From Bolinopsis microptera (Eukaryota; Ctenophora; Tentaculata; Lobata; Bolinopsidae): DNA of 64,000 nt. The DNA lies in the NCBI RefSeq assembly GCF_026151205.1, contig NC_087079.1:12762635-12826634 (forward strand). The letters run 5' to 3'. This document shows positions 48,844-59,814 of the stretch, in pieces (the stretch's first letter is position 1; each line of letters starts with the position of its first letter). The notes beneath the pieces were generated by a model. The model saw only the letters and a program-made list of their open reading frames with translations, did not search any database and was not told the origin of the DNA. Position numbers and translations under genes: made by a program.

Positions 48844-49530
48844 TTATATATCTGGCTCGTCGTTTGATCTCTTCTTGAGTTCTAAAACAAGCTTTTGTTG
48901 TTCGGCACGTTCCTCTGGAGACCTATCCGGACTGATAAAGACTTTACCGAAATGCTCCGAGCTACGGAGATGCCTTGCTCTAGTCAAAATCTGCTGCACG
49001 ATTGTAGAGCTCGTCAAAGTCACCTTAACAGGTCTATCAGCCACCTGTTTCTTATCCTTGGATTTGATCAAACCAATTCTGCTAGCTTCTATTTTTGGCT
49101 TTTCACCAAGTTCCAACAACACTTGACCGACCTTGTCACATAACAGCTCACCTTTCTCTCCTTTAAGACCAAACAACATCAGATTCCGACTTCGGTCTCC
49201 TTCTGCTACAACATCCTTAATGACATTCTTCAAGATGTTTCTATCCGAATCCAGCAAAGGACCTGCTGTTGAGGTTTTTGATTCCTTTACCGCGGCGCTG
49301 TATGTCTTTAACTCGGATTTCACAGTATTCTCAACTGATGCTACAACCTCAGATTTCAAGTAATCAAGCTGCTCGTCTTTGACAGCTAGCAGCTCTTTCT
49401 GCAATACAACTATTGTCCCCTGGCTGTCAATTACATCGGAGTGCAATTTCTGGTTATACTTCTCCATCTGATCAATGTACAATGATTGCCTATACATAAT
49501 TTTTAACGCAGAATTGAGACTCTGAGCCAT
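48844..49530 (-). CDS. LINE ORF1-like protein, copy 1
   Basis: 228-residue protein, identical to the copy at 59128-59814. An N-terminal coiled coil (about residues 10-85, IDQMEKYNQKLHSDVIDSQG onward) is followed by SRNLMLFGLKGEKGE, the start of an RRM-like fold found in ORF1 proteins of animal non-LTR retrotransposons. Then come RPVKVTLTSSTIVQQILTRA, LRSSEHFGKVFISPDRSPEE and a basic tail. The family binds RNA of its own element. No endonuclease or reverse transcriptase frame follows, so this is an ORF1 without ORF2. Gene symbol not assigned. Confidence 0.85.
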   Translation of the reverse strand: MAQSLNSALKIMYRQSLYIDQMEKYNQKLHSDVIDSQGTIVVLQKELLAVKDEQLDYLKSEVVASVENTVKSELKTYSAAVKESKTSTAGPLLDSDRNILKNVIKDVVAEGDRSRNLMLFGLKGEKGELLCDKVGQVLLELGEKPKIEASRIGLIKSKDKKQVADRPVKVTLTSSTIVQQILTRARHLRSSEHFGKVFISPDRSPEERAEQQKLVLELKKRSNDEPDI

Positions 49531-49554
49531 GACTTCCCTAGTGATTTCTCTTCT

Positions 49555-49745
49555 ACCAATGAAACCCTGAGCTACAGTCTACACACGCGTTAACATGATT
49601 TGATTTAACAAGCCCGAGAGTTTTCCGGATCCATTCAGCTCCATCATCCCTCACTTCATCAAGCTTATAAGCCACGTATTTCTCAGATTTATACATCACA
49701 CAACCACGGCACCGGTTAAACAAGCAAGTCTTATCAACGTAATGA
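49555..49745 (-). pseudogene. Cys/His zinc-finger-like segment upstream of ORF1, copy 1
   Basis: Minus strand reads CLFNRCRGC ... HVNACVDCSSGFHW then a stop, a PHD-like spacing seen in the first part of many LINE ORF1 proteins. The stop separates it from the ORF1 frame, so it is either a broken N-terminus or a short separate frame. Confidence 0.55.
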
Positions 49746-50577
49746 TAAGTAACTGATAAGCGAGCAACAACGTATTGAAAAGCGTATTTACTGAACTGAA
49801 AAGTGTATTTACTGAACTGTTACTAGTTACTAGTTACTATAGTAGAACAATCAGTAAGCTTATCTACTACCTGTTATAACACTGGGTATCACTATAGCAG
49901 ATGTAATGAAGATCACGGTAGGCTCAAAACGAAATTGACTCTTATATCAGTAATACATAGTAACAAACCTGCCATTATTACTGTCCGGAGTCCCGGACAG
50001 GAGGATCCAATGAAATTACCTCAGCAACCAGTTGAAAAGCCAGGAAATTGACCAGAAAATCAATAACATGATACAACAATCCTGAGTAGAGTTGAGAACC
50101 TAAGGTTTTTAGGTCTTGATGTCATTCTGAATCCTCTCAGTCAAAGCCAAATAGTGGAAAGCAATAATATATAATGGTGGTAATTGGTACCCTCGAGATT
50201 AGCGCTGATCAAGAATGCCAACAGGGAGTAACAAAGAAGAATAAACCGAACATCCCAGTTGAATTTCTACTGCAAATTAACTTGAACACACGTCTGTAGG
50301 GTACCACGTGACACGCAATCTGGCCAATAAGCTATCGAATAGCAGTCACGCTGCCCAATCAGAGGGCTGGCTGTTAGTCGGGTGCGGACCACTTATGCCA
50401 GTCTAGCTGACGCCAAACAATTATAACACTGAGTACACTCAAATTCATAATTTCCAAATGTGGAGCTCTAAAAGAACAAATAGGAGCCTTGGTTCCTACA
50501 CCCGAATCTATGTATTACACATAAAAAAGCTTAAACCAAGATTATCTTAGAGATATATCTCCAAATACCATTTAACA

Positions 50578-50931
50578 GGGAGGGAGGGAGGGAGGGAGGG
50601 AGGGAGGGAGGGAGGGAGGTAGGGAGGGAGGGAGGGAGGGAGGGAGGGAGGGAGGGAGGGAGGGAGGGAGGGAGGGAGGGAGGGAGGGAGGGAGGGAGGG
50701 AGGGAGGGAGGGAGGGAGGGAGGGAGGGAGGGAGGGAGGGAGGGAGGGAGGGAGGGAGGGAGGGAGGGAGGGAGGGAGGGAGGGAGGGAGGGAGGGAGGG
50801 AGGGAGGGAGGGAGGGAGGGAGGGAGGGAGGGAGGGAGAGAGGGAGGGAGGGAGGGAGGGAGGGAGGGAGGGAGGGAGGGAGGGAGGGAGGGAGGGAGGG
50901 AGGGAGGGAGGGAGGGAGGGAGGGAGGGAGG
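50578..50931. repeat. (AGGG)n microsatellite, copy 1
   Basis: About 354 bp of GGGA with single interruptions (GGTA, GAGA). The long Pro-Ser-Leu open frames on the minus strand are composition artefacts. G-quadruplex potential is high on this strand. Confidence 0.97.
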
Positions 50932-51477
50932 AGTTGGTCGCATAATGACAGTAGAAATGATTGCAATGATTCTAAACTTTTCAATAGTTTTAAGGTTCAA
51001 AATTAAACATTAACGTGCGAGGTTGCGGTAATTTCTTTAATTATGTTTTCTAGTCAGGTTTACAACTCGGTGTTACATTGGTTTTCGTCCTGGTCGACAA
51101 TGCAAAATACAAAACAGTAAACAGTGCCACATAGAAAAGTACTAAAATCATACATTTTTCTTGGATGCATGTAGCTCTCATGACATTGAAACCATAAAAA
51201 AAGCTTACGAGAAGGGTATCACTTTAAGGCAAATGACAGATGACAGAGATATTCAACAAACTGCAAGCGATAGGTTTATCAGAAGGCATAATGCAGAGAG
51301 CGAGTGAAAAAGAGGAAGGAACAAAAGTTTGTATCTGATCTCAATCACACGCCAGCGCGCTATATCACGCGCACGTGACTTAAACACTGCAATATCATTG
51401 GTCATCTTTATATCCAATGCGAAATACAAAATAGCGCGCTTTTCCTATAATCCATGGCGAGTGAATTAGTGAAACCG

Positions 51478-52144
51478 GTCAAATTGAGTCCGAATAAAGA
51501 TTTGGCGGAATGACAGGCCGGCTGAGCGCCACCCATGCAGTAACCCTATTGGAAGATCTTCGCAAATTTTCAGAATGATCTCGTTCAACTTCAAGAAACC
51601 AAAGATATGAAAAAATAATACGACAAAAATCAATAAATTACGCCGCACAAAATTACGCGATTTTTAGTTTTACACCTACTTTTGCTCCAAAAGCCGCGCA
51701 CCATCAAATATGGCACTTAGGCGAAACTCACTGATCATTCCAAAAAAGTATGTCAAATTTGGTACTGTGAAATGTCTCACAGTCTTTAGAAAACAATGGT
51801 ACATGTACAAATATTTTGAAAATCCGCAAGAATGCCGCGCGAACTAGCATTCTTGTTTCAGCTTCGCATCGATCGTCGCAACGATCTTAGCTTCGCAACG
51901 CGAACGATCTTCGCAACGATCTCGATTGGTTGACATCGTCAATCAAGTTTATTTTTATCGTGCACTGACCCCCTACTATAGTCTAGTTATAGGCCCTTAC
52001 TTTATGTGCAAATAAGAAGAATTAGAAAAAGAAAAATGTGACTGCCGCTTGTTGGCCATCAAACCGAATCTTTTTTACATTTCTTAAATCGTAAACTTTT
52101 AAATAAATTACTTATATTTCACTTATATTTCATTTATATTTCAG
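51478..52144. other. Spacer start: dispersed repeats
   Basis: Contains the GGCGGAATGACAGG module, a diverged inverse copy of the 36150/57060 module, and CGATCGTCGCAACGATC-type palindromic repeats at 51860-51930. No gene. Confidence 0.6.
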
Positions 52145-52307
52145 TGCTGAGGCAAAGCTAAGGAATAAGCTGGCGTCGCTAAAAAGAGTAGCGGAACGTT
52201 CCCTCGACAAAATTAAGAGGAACAATTATAAGAAATCAAGGGACAATCTCGAAGGAAGAGAGTTTATTTTGAAATCATTGAGCAGTGATTCAGAGTATGA
52301 GGTGTAA
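52145..52307 (+). CDS. Orphan terminal exon, basic protein tail
   Basis: A strong acceptor (TATATTTCAG) opens a frame for 53 residues: AEAKLRNKLASLKRVAERSL, then DKIKRNNYKKSRDNL and SLSSDSEYEV before TAA. The composition is protein-like and coiled-coil compatible. It needs a phase-2 upstream exon, and none was found in the 670 bp back to the mobile unit, which may have separated it from the rest of its gene. Function unknown. Confidence 0.5.
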
Positions 52308-52372
52308 CGTCAGAGGTTTTGATGTGACGTCATAAATTTTGATGTGACGTCACAGGTTTTGATATAACGTTT
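52306..52372 (+). promoter_or_regulatory. Tandem CRE-like TGACGTCA repeats
   Basis: Three to four copies of a 22-bp unit TTTTGATGTGACGTCA directly after the stop of the orphan exon. TGACGTCA is the ATF/CREB consensus. It could equally be a chance microrepeat. Confidence 0.4.
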
Positions 52373-53059
52373 AGATAAATTATGTGCTTTTCCAATTCCA
52401 TAATCCATGCCCACATTTTCCTTATATGGATTTAAATTATTTCCTTAACAGATGCTTGCATATATTGCTTAAATAAATAGCTTAAATAGGCTTAAATTAC
52501 TTATCATCTGTTAGTGAAAGTAATTAACAGGTGGTGATATATTATACTCGTTTATAGGCCAGCTGCGATTAACAATCAGCTTGCAGTATCGACCATTAAA
52601 AACGAAATTTGCGTCTTCACGTGTCGATGAAAATAGCTTCCTCGCTCATATCATGGTAGCCGAATCTATTGAATCATAATTTGTGAGTTAAATAAATAAA
52701 ACGATTGTGAACTTTACAAATTTTGTAATCAGATGAATCGAGTCCGAAACAGCATGAAGAAATTAAATTAAATATGATATGATTCACGTTTTTTACGGCG
52801 TGGTAATATTCGTTTATTGATCTCTATTTGAAATATCTATTAACTGTTAATTGTTAATAATATAATGCTTTTTATCTTTCACTGATTACGCGATAAAAAT
52901 TTAAGTCCATTGTTGCCACCTGAAAGGTTGGTCATATTTAAGCTTACGATTGTGTAAAAATTTGAATTATTAATTTTTAATGTAACTCTGTAATTTTAGT
53001 TTAATTTTAAGCTAACAAAGATTATCGGTTTCAGGTTCATAATTATTCTTTTCATTAAA

Positions 53060-53275
53060 TTGATTTATACGAATATTGATAACAGCAAATATTTTGACAT
53101 ACGTTGCATGCCACTTTTCGCCGAAGCATGTATCAACAAATATCTGCATCGTGATGAAATGAATCCAGCAAGAGATCATTCACAGCAATTACATAAGCGT
53201 TATTTTTATGAATATGAACCACTAGACTGCTTACGAAATATGTTAAACTCTTACCAACCACGAGATCATGATTAA
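53060..53275 (+). CDS. Short open frame, unknown
   Basis: A frame of 71 codons preceded 27 bp upstream by an acceptor-like GGTTTCAG. Reads IYTNIDNSKYFDIRCMPLF, then YFYEYEPLDCLRNML. Composition is plausible for protein; no family recognised, no partner exon found. Confidence 0.25.
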   Translation: MIYTNIDNSKYFDIRCMPLFAEACINKYLHRDEMNPARDHSQQLHKRYFYEYEPLDCLRNMLNSYQPRDHD

Positions 53276-53689
53276 CAAGGAAATACTATAATTATATTAT
53301 AATATGAGTCCGATTTCAGAAGTCTATAATTATAATATTATTATTGGTACTGTTAGCAGCAGCTCTGCGCGCGCTCGCTGGTGGCAATTTCAAATTTTTA
53401 TGTTTGATATCTTTAATTTGATACACGTGAGTTTTATTTGTCTTCAATACTACTACATAATATATACTAGTGCTACATATTATTATATTAGAAAATAATT
53501 TGAGATTCCTACTCCTGCTACTATAAAACAAGTGCTGTGCGACACTCAATTGTCATAGGATGATGAGAGTTGCTTTTTGAAAAAATCCCTAATTAACAAT
53601 TCTAATCTTAATATAATTATAAAGCAATAGTACGTGCTAAAATATCAAATAACGGAGTAGTTCGCTGTTTATTAGTCTCATGATTGAAA

Positions 53690-53963
53690 TACTGATATCT
53701 GGATATTATCCGGTTGGAAGAGACAAGGACAAGTGAAACAAGGAAGTTAGGAGTAAGGGCAAATTTTCGGCGTCAACGCCATCTTCAGGCTCAAATTATT
53801 TGTTATATAGTAGTGTTGAAAGTATTAATACTTTCAACACTACTATATAACAAATAATTTGAGCCTGAAGATGGCGTTGACGCCGAAAATTTGCCCTTAC
53901 TCCTAACTTCCTTGTTTCACTTGTCCTTGTCTCTTCCAACCGGATAATATCCAGATATCAGTA
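53690..53963. mobile_element. Perfect 274-bp palindrome (MITE-like foldback)
   Basis: Two 137-bp arms match base for base around a centre at 53826/53827. The ends TACTGATATCTGG/CCAGATATCAGTA fit a TA target site. AGTACGTGCTAAAA occurs on both sides (53629-53642 and 53960-53973), which could instead mark a longer target duplication around a 317-bp insertion. No coding sequence. Confidence 0.85.
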
Positions 53964-54216
53964 CGTGCTAAAACATTGATAAATTCTTGAAAACTTGCCC
54001 TCAGGACTTCGTTGAAGTCGCGAAGTTCAACAAAAATAAATTATAACGTTGCCAACTCACAACTATAATAATTTTATACTAGAAAAACCGCGTCCCACGC
54101 GCTGGGGATGATTTAGGAAATTCAATATCCTAGATCGCGAACAGATGCAAATGGAATTTATTTCATTATTTATCATTTCCAATTATCACTATCAGGATCG
54201 GTTGCATTGCATTGTG

Positions 54217-54370
54217 AGTAGGAACCGACCGGAATGGGCTTTTGGCTGCCGGACCGGATTTTGCCGGATATCTATTATCCGGTTAGCCGGATTTTGCCGG
54301 ACCGGAACCGGTTGTTAGGAAGGGCAAATAATTATAAGGTTGCCGGAACGTGCCGGATCTTGCCGGAAAA
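54217..54370. mobile_element. TTGCCGGA-rich element, possibly hAT-like
   Basis: Starts TAGGAACCGACCGGAATGGG and repeats TTGCCGGA and CCGGTT motifs in both orientations; related to 45650-45760. Confidence 0.45.
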
Positions 54371-54580
54371 TTTAAATTAATCCTTATTATTGGGCTTTTA
54401 CCATTATCAATTATGATATTAATCTTTATATGCCATAGTTTGTAATTACACAATAAGTGTAAGCTTATACGAACAGGCCGATGATGTTTACAGTTACTGT
54501 TTAGGCCTAGCAGTATAATACATCTAGGTCAAATATCAAATCAACAAGCAGAACGTTGGAACAAGCCTAGACAAGTTATT

Positions 54581-54646
54581 ATCAGAAATGATATGCAATT
54601 GGCATATCCTACCATCAGAAATGATATGCAATTGGCATATCCTACC
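54581..54646. repeat. 33-bp unit, two tandem copies
   Basis: ATCAGAAATGATATGCAATT plus GGCATATCCTACC, twice, without mismatch. Confidence 0.95.
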
Positions 54647-54787
54647 ATGATACTCCTGCTTATAATTACGTAAAACGTATGATGAACTAATTTTAATAAA
54701 TTTTTTGAACATTTTCACTTTCAATATTTTGGACTAGTACAATTTTCGACATTTTTAAAGAATAGCCACTATTTACCACTTTTTTAC

Positions 54788-55063
54788 TGCATTTAATCTC
54801 CGCTAATAAAATGACTTCTGATCTAAATGTCGTAGAAGGTTCTAGATTTGATTGGGTAAACAATGATTACCTAATCGCTAATCACGTGACAGGGTGCTAG
54901 GATACCGTAATTGGGCTTTCTGCACATTGAATCTCCGCTAATAAAACGACTTCTGAATCTGAATGTCGTGGAAGGTTCTAGATTTGATTGGGTATTCATT
55001 GATTACCTAATCGCTAATTGCTAATCATGTGACAGGGTGCTAGGATACCGTAATTGGGCTTTC
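54788..55063. repeat. Tandem duplication of about 133-143 bp
   Basis: Two copies (54788-54920 and 54921-55063) sharing ATCTCCGCTAATAAAA, GGAAGGTTCTAGATTTGATT and ACAGGGTGCTAGGATACCGT; the second has an 8-base extra CTAATTGC-type duplication. Confidence 0.9.
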
Positions 55064-55800
55064 TGCACGATTCCCATAGTGGGGATCTAGTGCCAACCCA
55101 ATCACCTGATTCAACGTAATGCAACTTGTGGCATCAAAATTCGGTTTGGACGTTTGGAGGGAGTAAAATTACATTATAAATAAATGTGCAAAATCTAAAA
55201 ATGAAGTTCGGACGAATACTGTATTCCCTGTAATTGTATAACAGTCCGCTCTGAAGAATACATATATCCCTGAACAATCGCATATTATCCTCGATAACTC
55301 ACTTTGGGAGTTTGTGCTAGGGTAAAGATAGGTTACTTTTAATTCTTCGTAGCTTTGCGTCCATCGTTATGAATATGATCGTACGATTTTTTATTGAATA
55401 AAGTTTACTTTTATTATAATTGGAGGGATTTCGATATATCGATTGGGCGCAACTGTCGTATCTGATCAAGCAGTTTTTTAATTAGTGTAGGAAGGGGGGG
55501 GGGGGACAGGGGGGACAGGGGCCCTGCGGTTTCTTTGCGTTCGCGACTATACCCATTTGTGATTCCACTGTGTAGACGTAGGTATGACAAATCATATATC
55601 TTCGTAAAGTACATCCTCTGACTAGGAAATCACAAGTTTAATCAGTTCTGGAGACTGTTCCTGGACAGAGTTAAGACGGTTTAAAACTTCCGCGCCGCGC
55701 AATAGCCCCAAAATGGCTAAAAATATACATCGTCATAGAATAACTTTGCGTAGGGAATGCGCGAGCACGACAATATGATAGTTAACATTGATTTTCGGCC

Positions 55801-55875
55801 GCCGGCACGATAGCATAGTTGGCTAAGAGGGCGATTGACCGTGCTAGCTGATGGTTCGAATCCCGGTCTGACCTT
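55801..55875 (+). ncRNA. tRNA-like Pol III promoter unit (SINE head or degenerate tRNA)
   Basis: Box A TAGCATAGTTGG (55811-55822) and box B GGTTCGAATCC (55853-55863) both fit the Pol III consensus at tRNA spacing. The acceptor and T stems pair poorly, so this is more likely the head of a tRNA-derived SINE than a working tRNA. No SINE tail or target duplication was identified. Confidence 0.55.
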
Positions 55876-56999
55876 TAATTTAGTTTGAACTGAAACAAGT
55901 TGTTTACTATTTTCATCAAAAAGCTTCTCTAGTGTTAGGTTAATATTGATTAGTTAATCATATTACAAGTTGTACTATAGGATGAAATGTATAATTAGAA
56001 ATGGGAAAGCAGCTATACGCAAAGCGTCGTTATGCTACAATGTTATAGTAATAACATTGTTTGTCTCAGATTATTTTTAATACAAGAAGCGACCAGCATC
56101 GCATCTTCATCGATTAGTTCGGAGTCGTCGCTGTATTCAGCTATAACATTGATTTTTAATTGATACTTTAGCAGATATGAGCAGCTTTAATCAGTCTGAT
56201 TTGGTAGGTTTTGGGCTGGGCACAGTTTGCTAAGGATTCTGTTTCTATCTGTTGTAAAACTTGATGGTCTGCTGTGAAAAAAACATTTTGAAGGCAGAAA
56301 GCTCTGGATTGGTCTTTTAAATGCCTTTCTCAACGACAATCCCTCGTTAGCAGTTACTTATATTAAAACTTTTTGTTCGGACTATTGACATGTAGTGTCT
56401 GGAGAAGGAGGGCAACAAAGGAGCACTTCTCAGTTGTACAGTGGCCGGCATTTCTAGACGCTGCTATCCATTACCTTCTACATCTGAAACAGATTTTAAT
56501 ATAAGCAACTAATTAATAATACGGGTGAGACTTAAGTTTCAGTAAAATTAAATCTGACACTTGTGTGCAGTAACAAGAGAAAATCCAGTGCATCCATCGC
56601 CCCCCATAAAATCTGGGCAAGGGACCAAAAAGGGCCAACTTTTTTATTTAGGGTTCTATTTCTAAAAATGTTTGGGACAAAATTGTTAACTATGTTTTCG
56701 GAGTTTTTATGAAAACCACTTTTCTCCACATTTCATGCTACCCTGTTCATTATTAGCCGAAAATATTTTTTAATTGGCTTTTCAAAGTCCGCACCCACCC
56801 CTCGATACACAATTTTGGACTCGAGGCTTCCCCTGGTAATACGATCTCGGAAGGCTGGCCTTCGGCCCTTTGCAACACGAGCTCGGAAACGGGAGCTCTC
56901 GATACGAGAGGTACGTATCGAGAATGACTTGGACCGAAAATTAGTACAAATTTTTTCAGTTTTTCTGAAAAGCACTTTTCTCCACGTTTCATGCTACTA

Positions 57000-57175
57000 G
57001 TAGGGGGTGCACGATAAAAATAAACTTGCTCGGATTCTAAAAATTTTTGTACCACTGTTTTCTAGAGACTGTGAGAATTTTCACAATACCAAATTTGTCA
57101 TACCTTTTTGGAAAGATCAGTGAGTTTCGCCTAGGTGCCATATTTGATGGTGCGCGGCTTTTGGAGCAAAAGTAG
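57000..57175 (+). repeat. Dispersed module next to the right unit
   Basis: Contains CTAGAGACTGTGAGAATTTT to CAGTGAGTTTCGCC (copy of 36150-36235) and GATGGTGCGCGGCTTTTGGA, whose inverse is at 51690-51710. So the two big units are flanked on the inside by related but diverged repeat sequence. Confidence 0.75.
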
Positions 57176-57719
57176 CGGTTTCACTAATTCACTCGCCATG
57201 GATTATAGGAAAAGCGCGCTATTTTGTATTTCGCATTGGATATAAAGATGACCAATGATATTGCAGTGTTTAAGTCACGTGCGCGTGATATAGCGCGCTG
57301 GCGTGTGATTGAGATCAGATACAAACTTTTGTTCCTTCCTCTTTTTCACTCGCTCTCTGCATTATGCCTTCTGATAAACCTATCGCTTGCAGTTTGTTGA
57401 ATATCTCTGTCATCTGTCATTTGCCTTAAAGTGATACCCTTCTCGTAAGCTTTTTTTATGGTTTCAATGTCATGAGAGCTACATGCATCCAAGAAAAATG
57501 TATGATTTTAGTACTTTTCTATGTGGCACTGTTTACTGTTTTGTATTTTGCATTGTCGACCAGGACGAAAACCAATGTAACACCGAGTTGTAAACCTGAC
57601 TAGAAAACATAATTAAAGAAATTACCGCAACCTCGCACGTTAATGTTTAATTTTGAACCTTAAAACTATTGAAAAGTTTAGAATCATTGCAATCATTTCT
57701 ACTGTCATTATGCGACCAA

Positions 57720-58081
57720 CTCCCTCCCTCCCTCCCTCCCTCCCTCCCTCCCTCCCTCCCTCCCTCCCTCCCTCCCTCCCTCCCTCCCTCCCTCCCTCCC
57801 TCCCTCCCTCTCTCCCTCCCTCCCTCCCTCCCTCCCTCCCTCCCTCCCTCCCTCCCTCCCTCCCTCCCTCCCTCCCTCCCTCCCTCCCTCCCTCCCTCCC
57901 TCCCTCCCTCCCTCCCTCCCTCCCTCCCTCCCTCCCTCCCTCCCTCCCTCCCTCCCTCCCTCCCTCCCTCCCTCCCTCCCTCCCTCCCTCCCTCCCTCCC
58001 TCCCTCCCTCCCTCCCTCCCTCCCTCCCTCCCTCCCTACCTCCCTCCCTCCCTCCCTCCCTCCCTCCCTCCCTCCCTCCCT
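57720..58081. repeat. (CCCT)n microsatellite, copy 2
   Basis: Inverse of the 50.6-kb tract, a few bases longer, with the same kinds of interruption (CTCT, CTAC). Open frames reading Pro-Ser-Leu are artefacts. Confidence 0.97.
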
Positions 58082-58926
58082 GTTAAATGGTATTTGGAGA
58101 TATATCTCTAAGATAATCTTGGTTTAAGCTTTTTTATGTGTAATACATAGATTCGGGTGTAGGAACCAAGGCTCCTATTTGTTCTTTTAGAGCTCCACAT
58201 TTGGAAATTATGAATTTGAGTGTACTCAGTGTTATAATTGTTTGGCGTCAGCTAGACTGGCATAAGTGGTCCGCACCCGACTAACAGCCAGCCCTCTGAT
58301 TGGGCAGCGTGACTGCTATTCGATAGCTTATTGGCCAGATTGCGTGTCACGTGGTACCCTACAGACGTGTGTTCAAGTTAATTTGCAGTAGAAATTCAAC
58401 TGGGATGTTCGGTTTATTCTTCTTTGTTACTCCCTGTTGGCATTCTTGATCAGCGCTAATCTCGAGGGTACCAATTACCACCATTATATATTATTGCTTT
58501 CCACTATTTGGCTTTGACTGAGAGGATTCAGAATGACATCAAGACCTAAAAACCTTAGGTTCTCAACTCTACTCAGGATTGTTGTATCATGTTATTGATT
58601 TTCTGGTCAATTTCCTGGCTTTTCAACTGGTTGCTGAGGTAATTTCATTGGATCCTCCTGTCCGGGACTCCGGACAGTAATAATGGCAGGTTTGTTACTA
58701 TGTATTACTGATATAAGAGTCAATTTCGTTTTGAGCCTACCGTGATCTTCATTACATCTGCTATAGTGATACCCAGTGTTATAACAGGTAGTAGATAAGC
58801 TTACTGATTGTTCTACTATAGTAACTAGTAACTAGTAACAGTTCAGTAAATACACTTTTCAGTTCAGTAAATACGCTTTTCAATACGTTGTTGCTCGCTT
58901 ATCAGTTACTTATCATTACGTTGATA

Positions 58927-59103
58927 AGACTTGCTTGTTTAACCGGTGCCGTGGTTGTGTGATGTATAAATCTGAGAAATACGTGGCTTATAAGCTTGAT
59001 GAAGTGAGGGATGATGGAGCTGAATGGATCCGGAAAACTCTCGGGCTTGTTAAATCAAATCATGTTAACGCGTGTGTAGACTGTAGCTCAGGGTTTCATT
59101 GGT
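58927..59103 (+). pseudogene. Cys/His zinc-finger-like segment upstream of ORF1, copy 2
   Basis: Same segment as at 49555-49745: CLFNRCRGC ... NACVDCSSGFHW ending in TAG, 27 bp before the ORF1 start codon. Confidence 0.55.
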
Positions 59104-59127
59104 AGAAGAGAAATCACTAGGGAAGTC

Positions 59128-59814
59128 ATGGCTCAGAGTCTCAATTCTGCGTTAAAAATTATGTATAGGCAATCATTGTACATTGATCAGATGGAGAAGT
59201 ATAACCAGAAATTGCACTCCGATGTAATTGACAGCCAGGGGACAATAGTTGTATTGCAGAAAGAGCTGCTAGCTGTCAAAGACGAGCAGCTTGATTACTT
59301 GAAATCTGAGGTTGTAGCATCAGTTGAGAATACTGTGAAATCCGAGTTAAAGACATACAGCGCCGCGGTAAAGGAATCAAAAACCTCAACAGCAGGTCCT
59401 TTGCTGGATTCGGATAGAAACATCTTGAAGAATGTCATTAAGGATGTTGTAGCAGAAGGAGACCGAAGTCGGAATCTGATGTTGTTTGGTCTTAAAGGAG
59501 AGAAAGGTGAGCTGTTATGTGACAAGGTCGGTCAAGTGTTGTTGGAACTTGGTGAAAAGCCAAAAATAGAAGCTAGCAGAATTGGTTTGATCAAATCCAA
59601 GGATAAGAAACAGGTGGCTGATAGACCTGTTAAGGTGACTTTGACGAGCTCTACAATCGTGCAGCAGATTTTGACTAGAGCAAGGCATCTCCGTAGCTCG
59701 GAGCATTTCGGTAAAGTCTTTATCAGTCCGGATAGGTCTCCAGAGGAACGTGCCGAACAACAAAAGCTTGTTTTAGAACTCAAGAAGAGATCAAACGACG
59801 AGCCAGATATATAA
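59128..59814 (+). CDS. LINE ORF1-like protein, copy 2
   Basis: Identical 228-residue frame to the minus-strand copy at 48844-49530: coiled coil, then the RRM-like DRSRNLMLFGLKGEKGE region, then FISPDRSPEERAEQQK and a basic tail. The first ATG (GTCATGG context) is used because it follows a stop and matches the coiled-coil start. No ORF2 downstream. Confidence 0.85.
   Translation: MAQSLNSALKIMYRQSLYIDQMEKYNQKLHSDVIDSQGTIVVLQKELLAVKDEQLDYLKSEVVASVENTVKSELKTYSAAVKESKTSTAGPLLDSDRNILKNVIKDVVAEGDRSRNLMLFGLKGEKGELLCDKVGQVLLELGEKPKIEASRIGLIKSKDKKQVADRPVKVTLTSSTIVQQILTRARHLRSSEHFGKVFISPDRSPEERAEQQKLVLELKKRSNDEPDI

Larger units (their letters stand above)
46338..51477 (-). mobile_element. 5.14-kb mobile unit, copy 1 (left arm)
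   Basis: Near-identical to 57176-62320 in inverse orientation. Its two ends are inverse copies of each other: TTTTACTAATTCACTCGCCA on the outside, and GGTTTCACTAATTCACTCGC at the inside end (read on the minus strand), each followed by a GCGCGCTAT and CACGTG neighbourhood. So the unit itself looks like a TIR-bounded transposon. Contents on the minus strand: broken PHD-like Cys/His segment, LINE ORF1-like frame, (TAGTTAC)n tract, exon-like host fragments, and the (AGGG)n tract. No transposase is seen, and no clear target-site duplication was found. Confidence 0.75.

Noticed and set aside
48815-49363. Plus-strand frames of 76-103 codons over the ORF1 region (and their mirror at 59295-59843)
   Set aside because: Antisense shadows of the LINE ORF1 frame.
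50547-51000. Long Pro-Ser-Leu frames in several phases (also at 57653-58127)
   Set aside because: Translation of the (AGGG)/(CCCT) microsatellite; open in more than one frame, no start or splice context.
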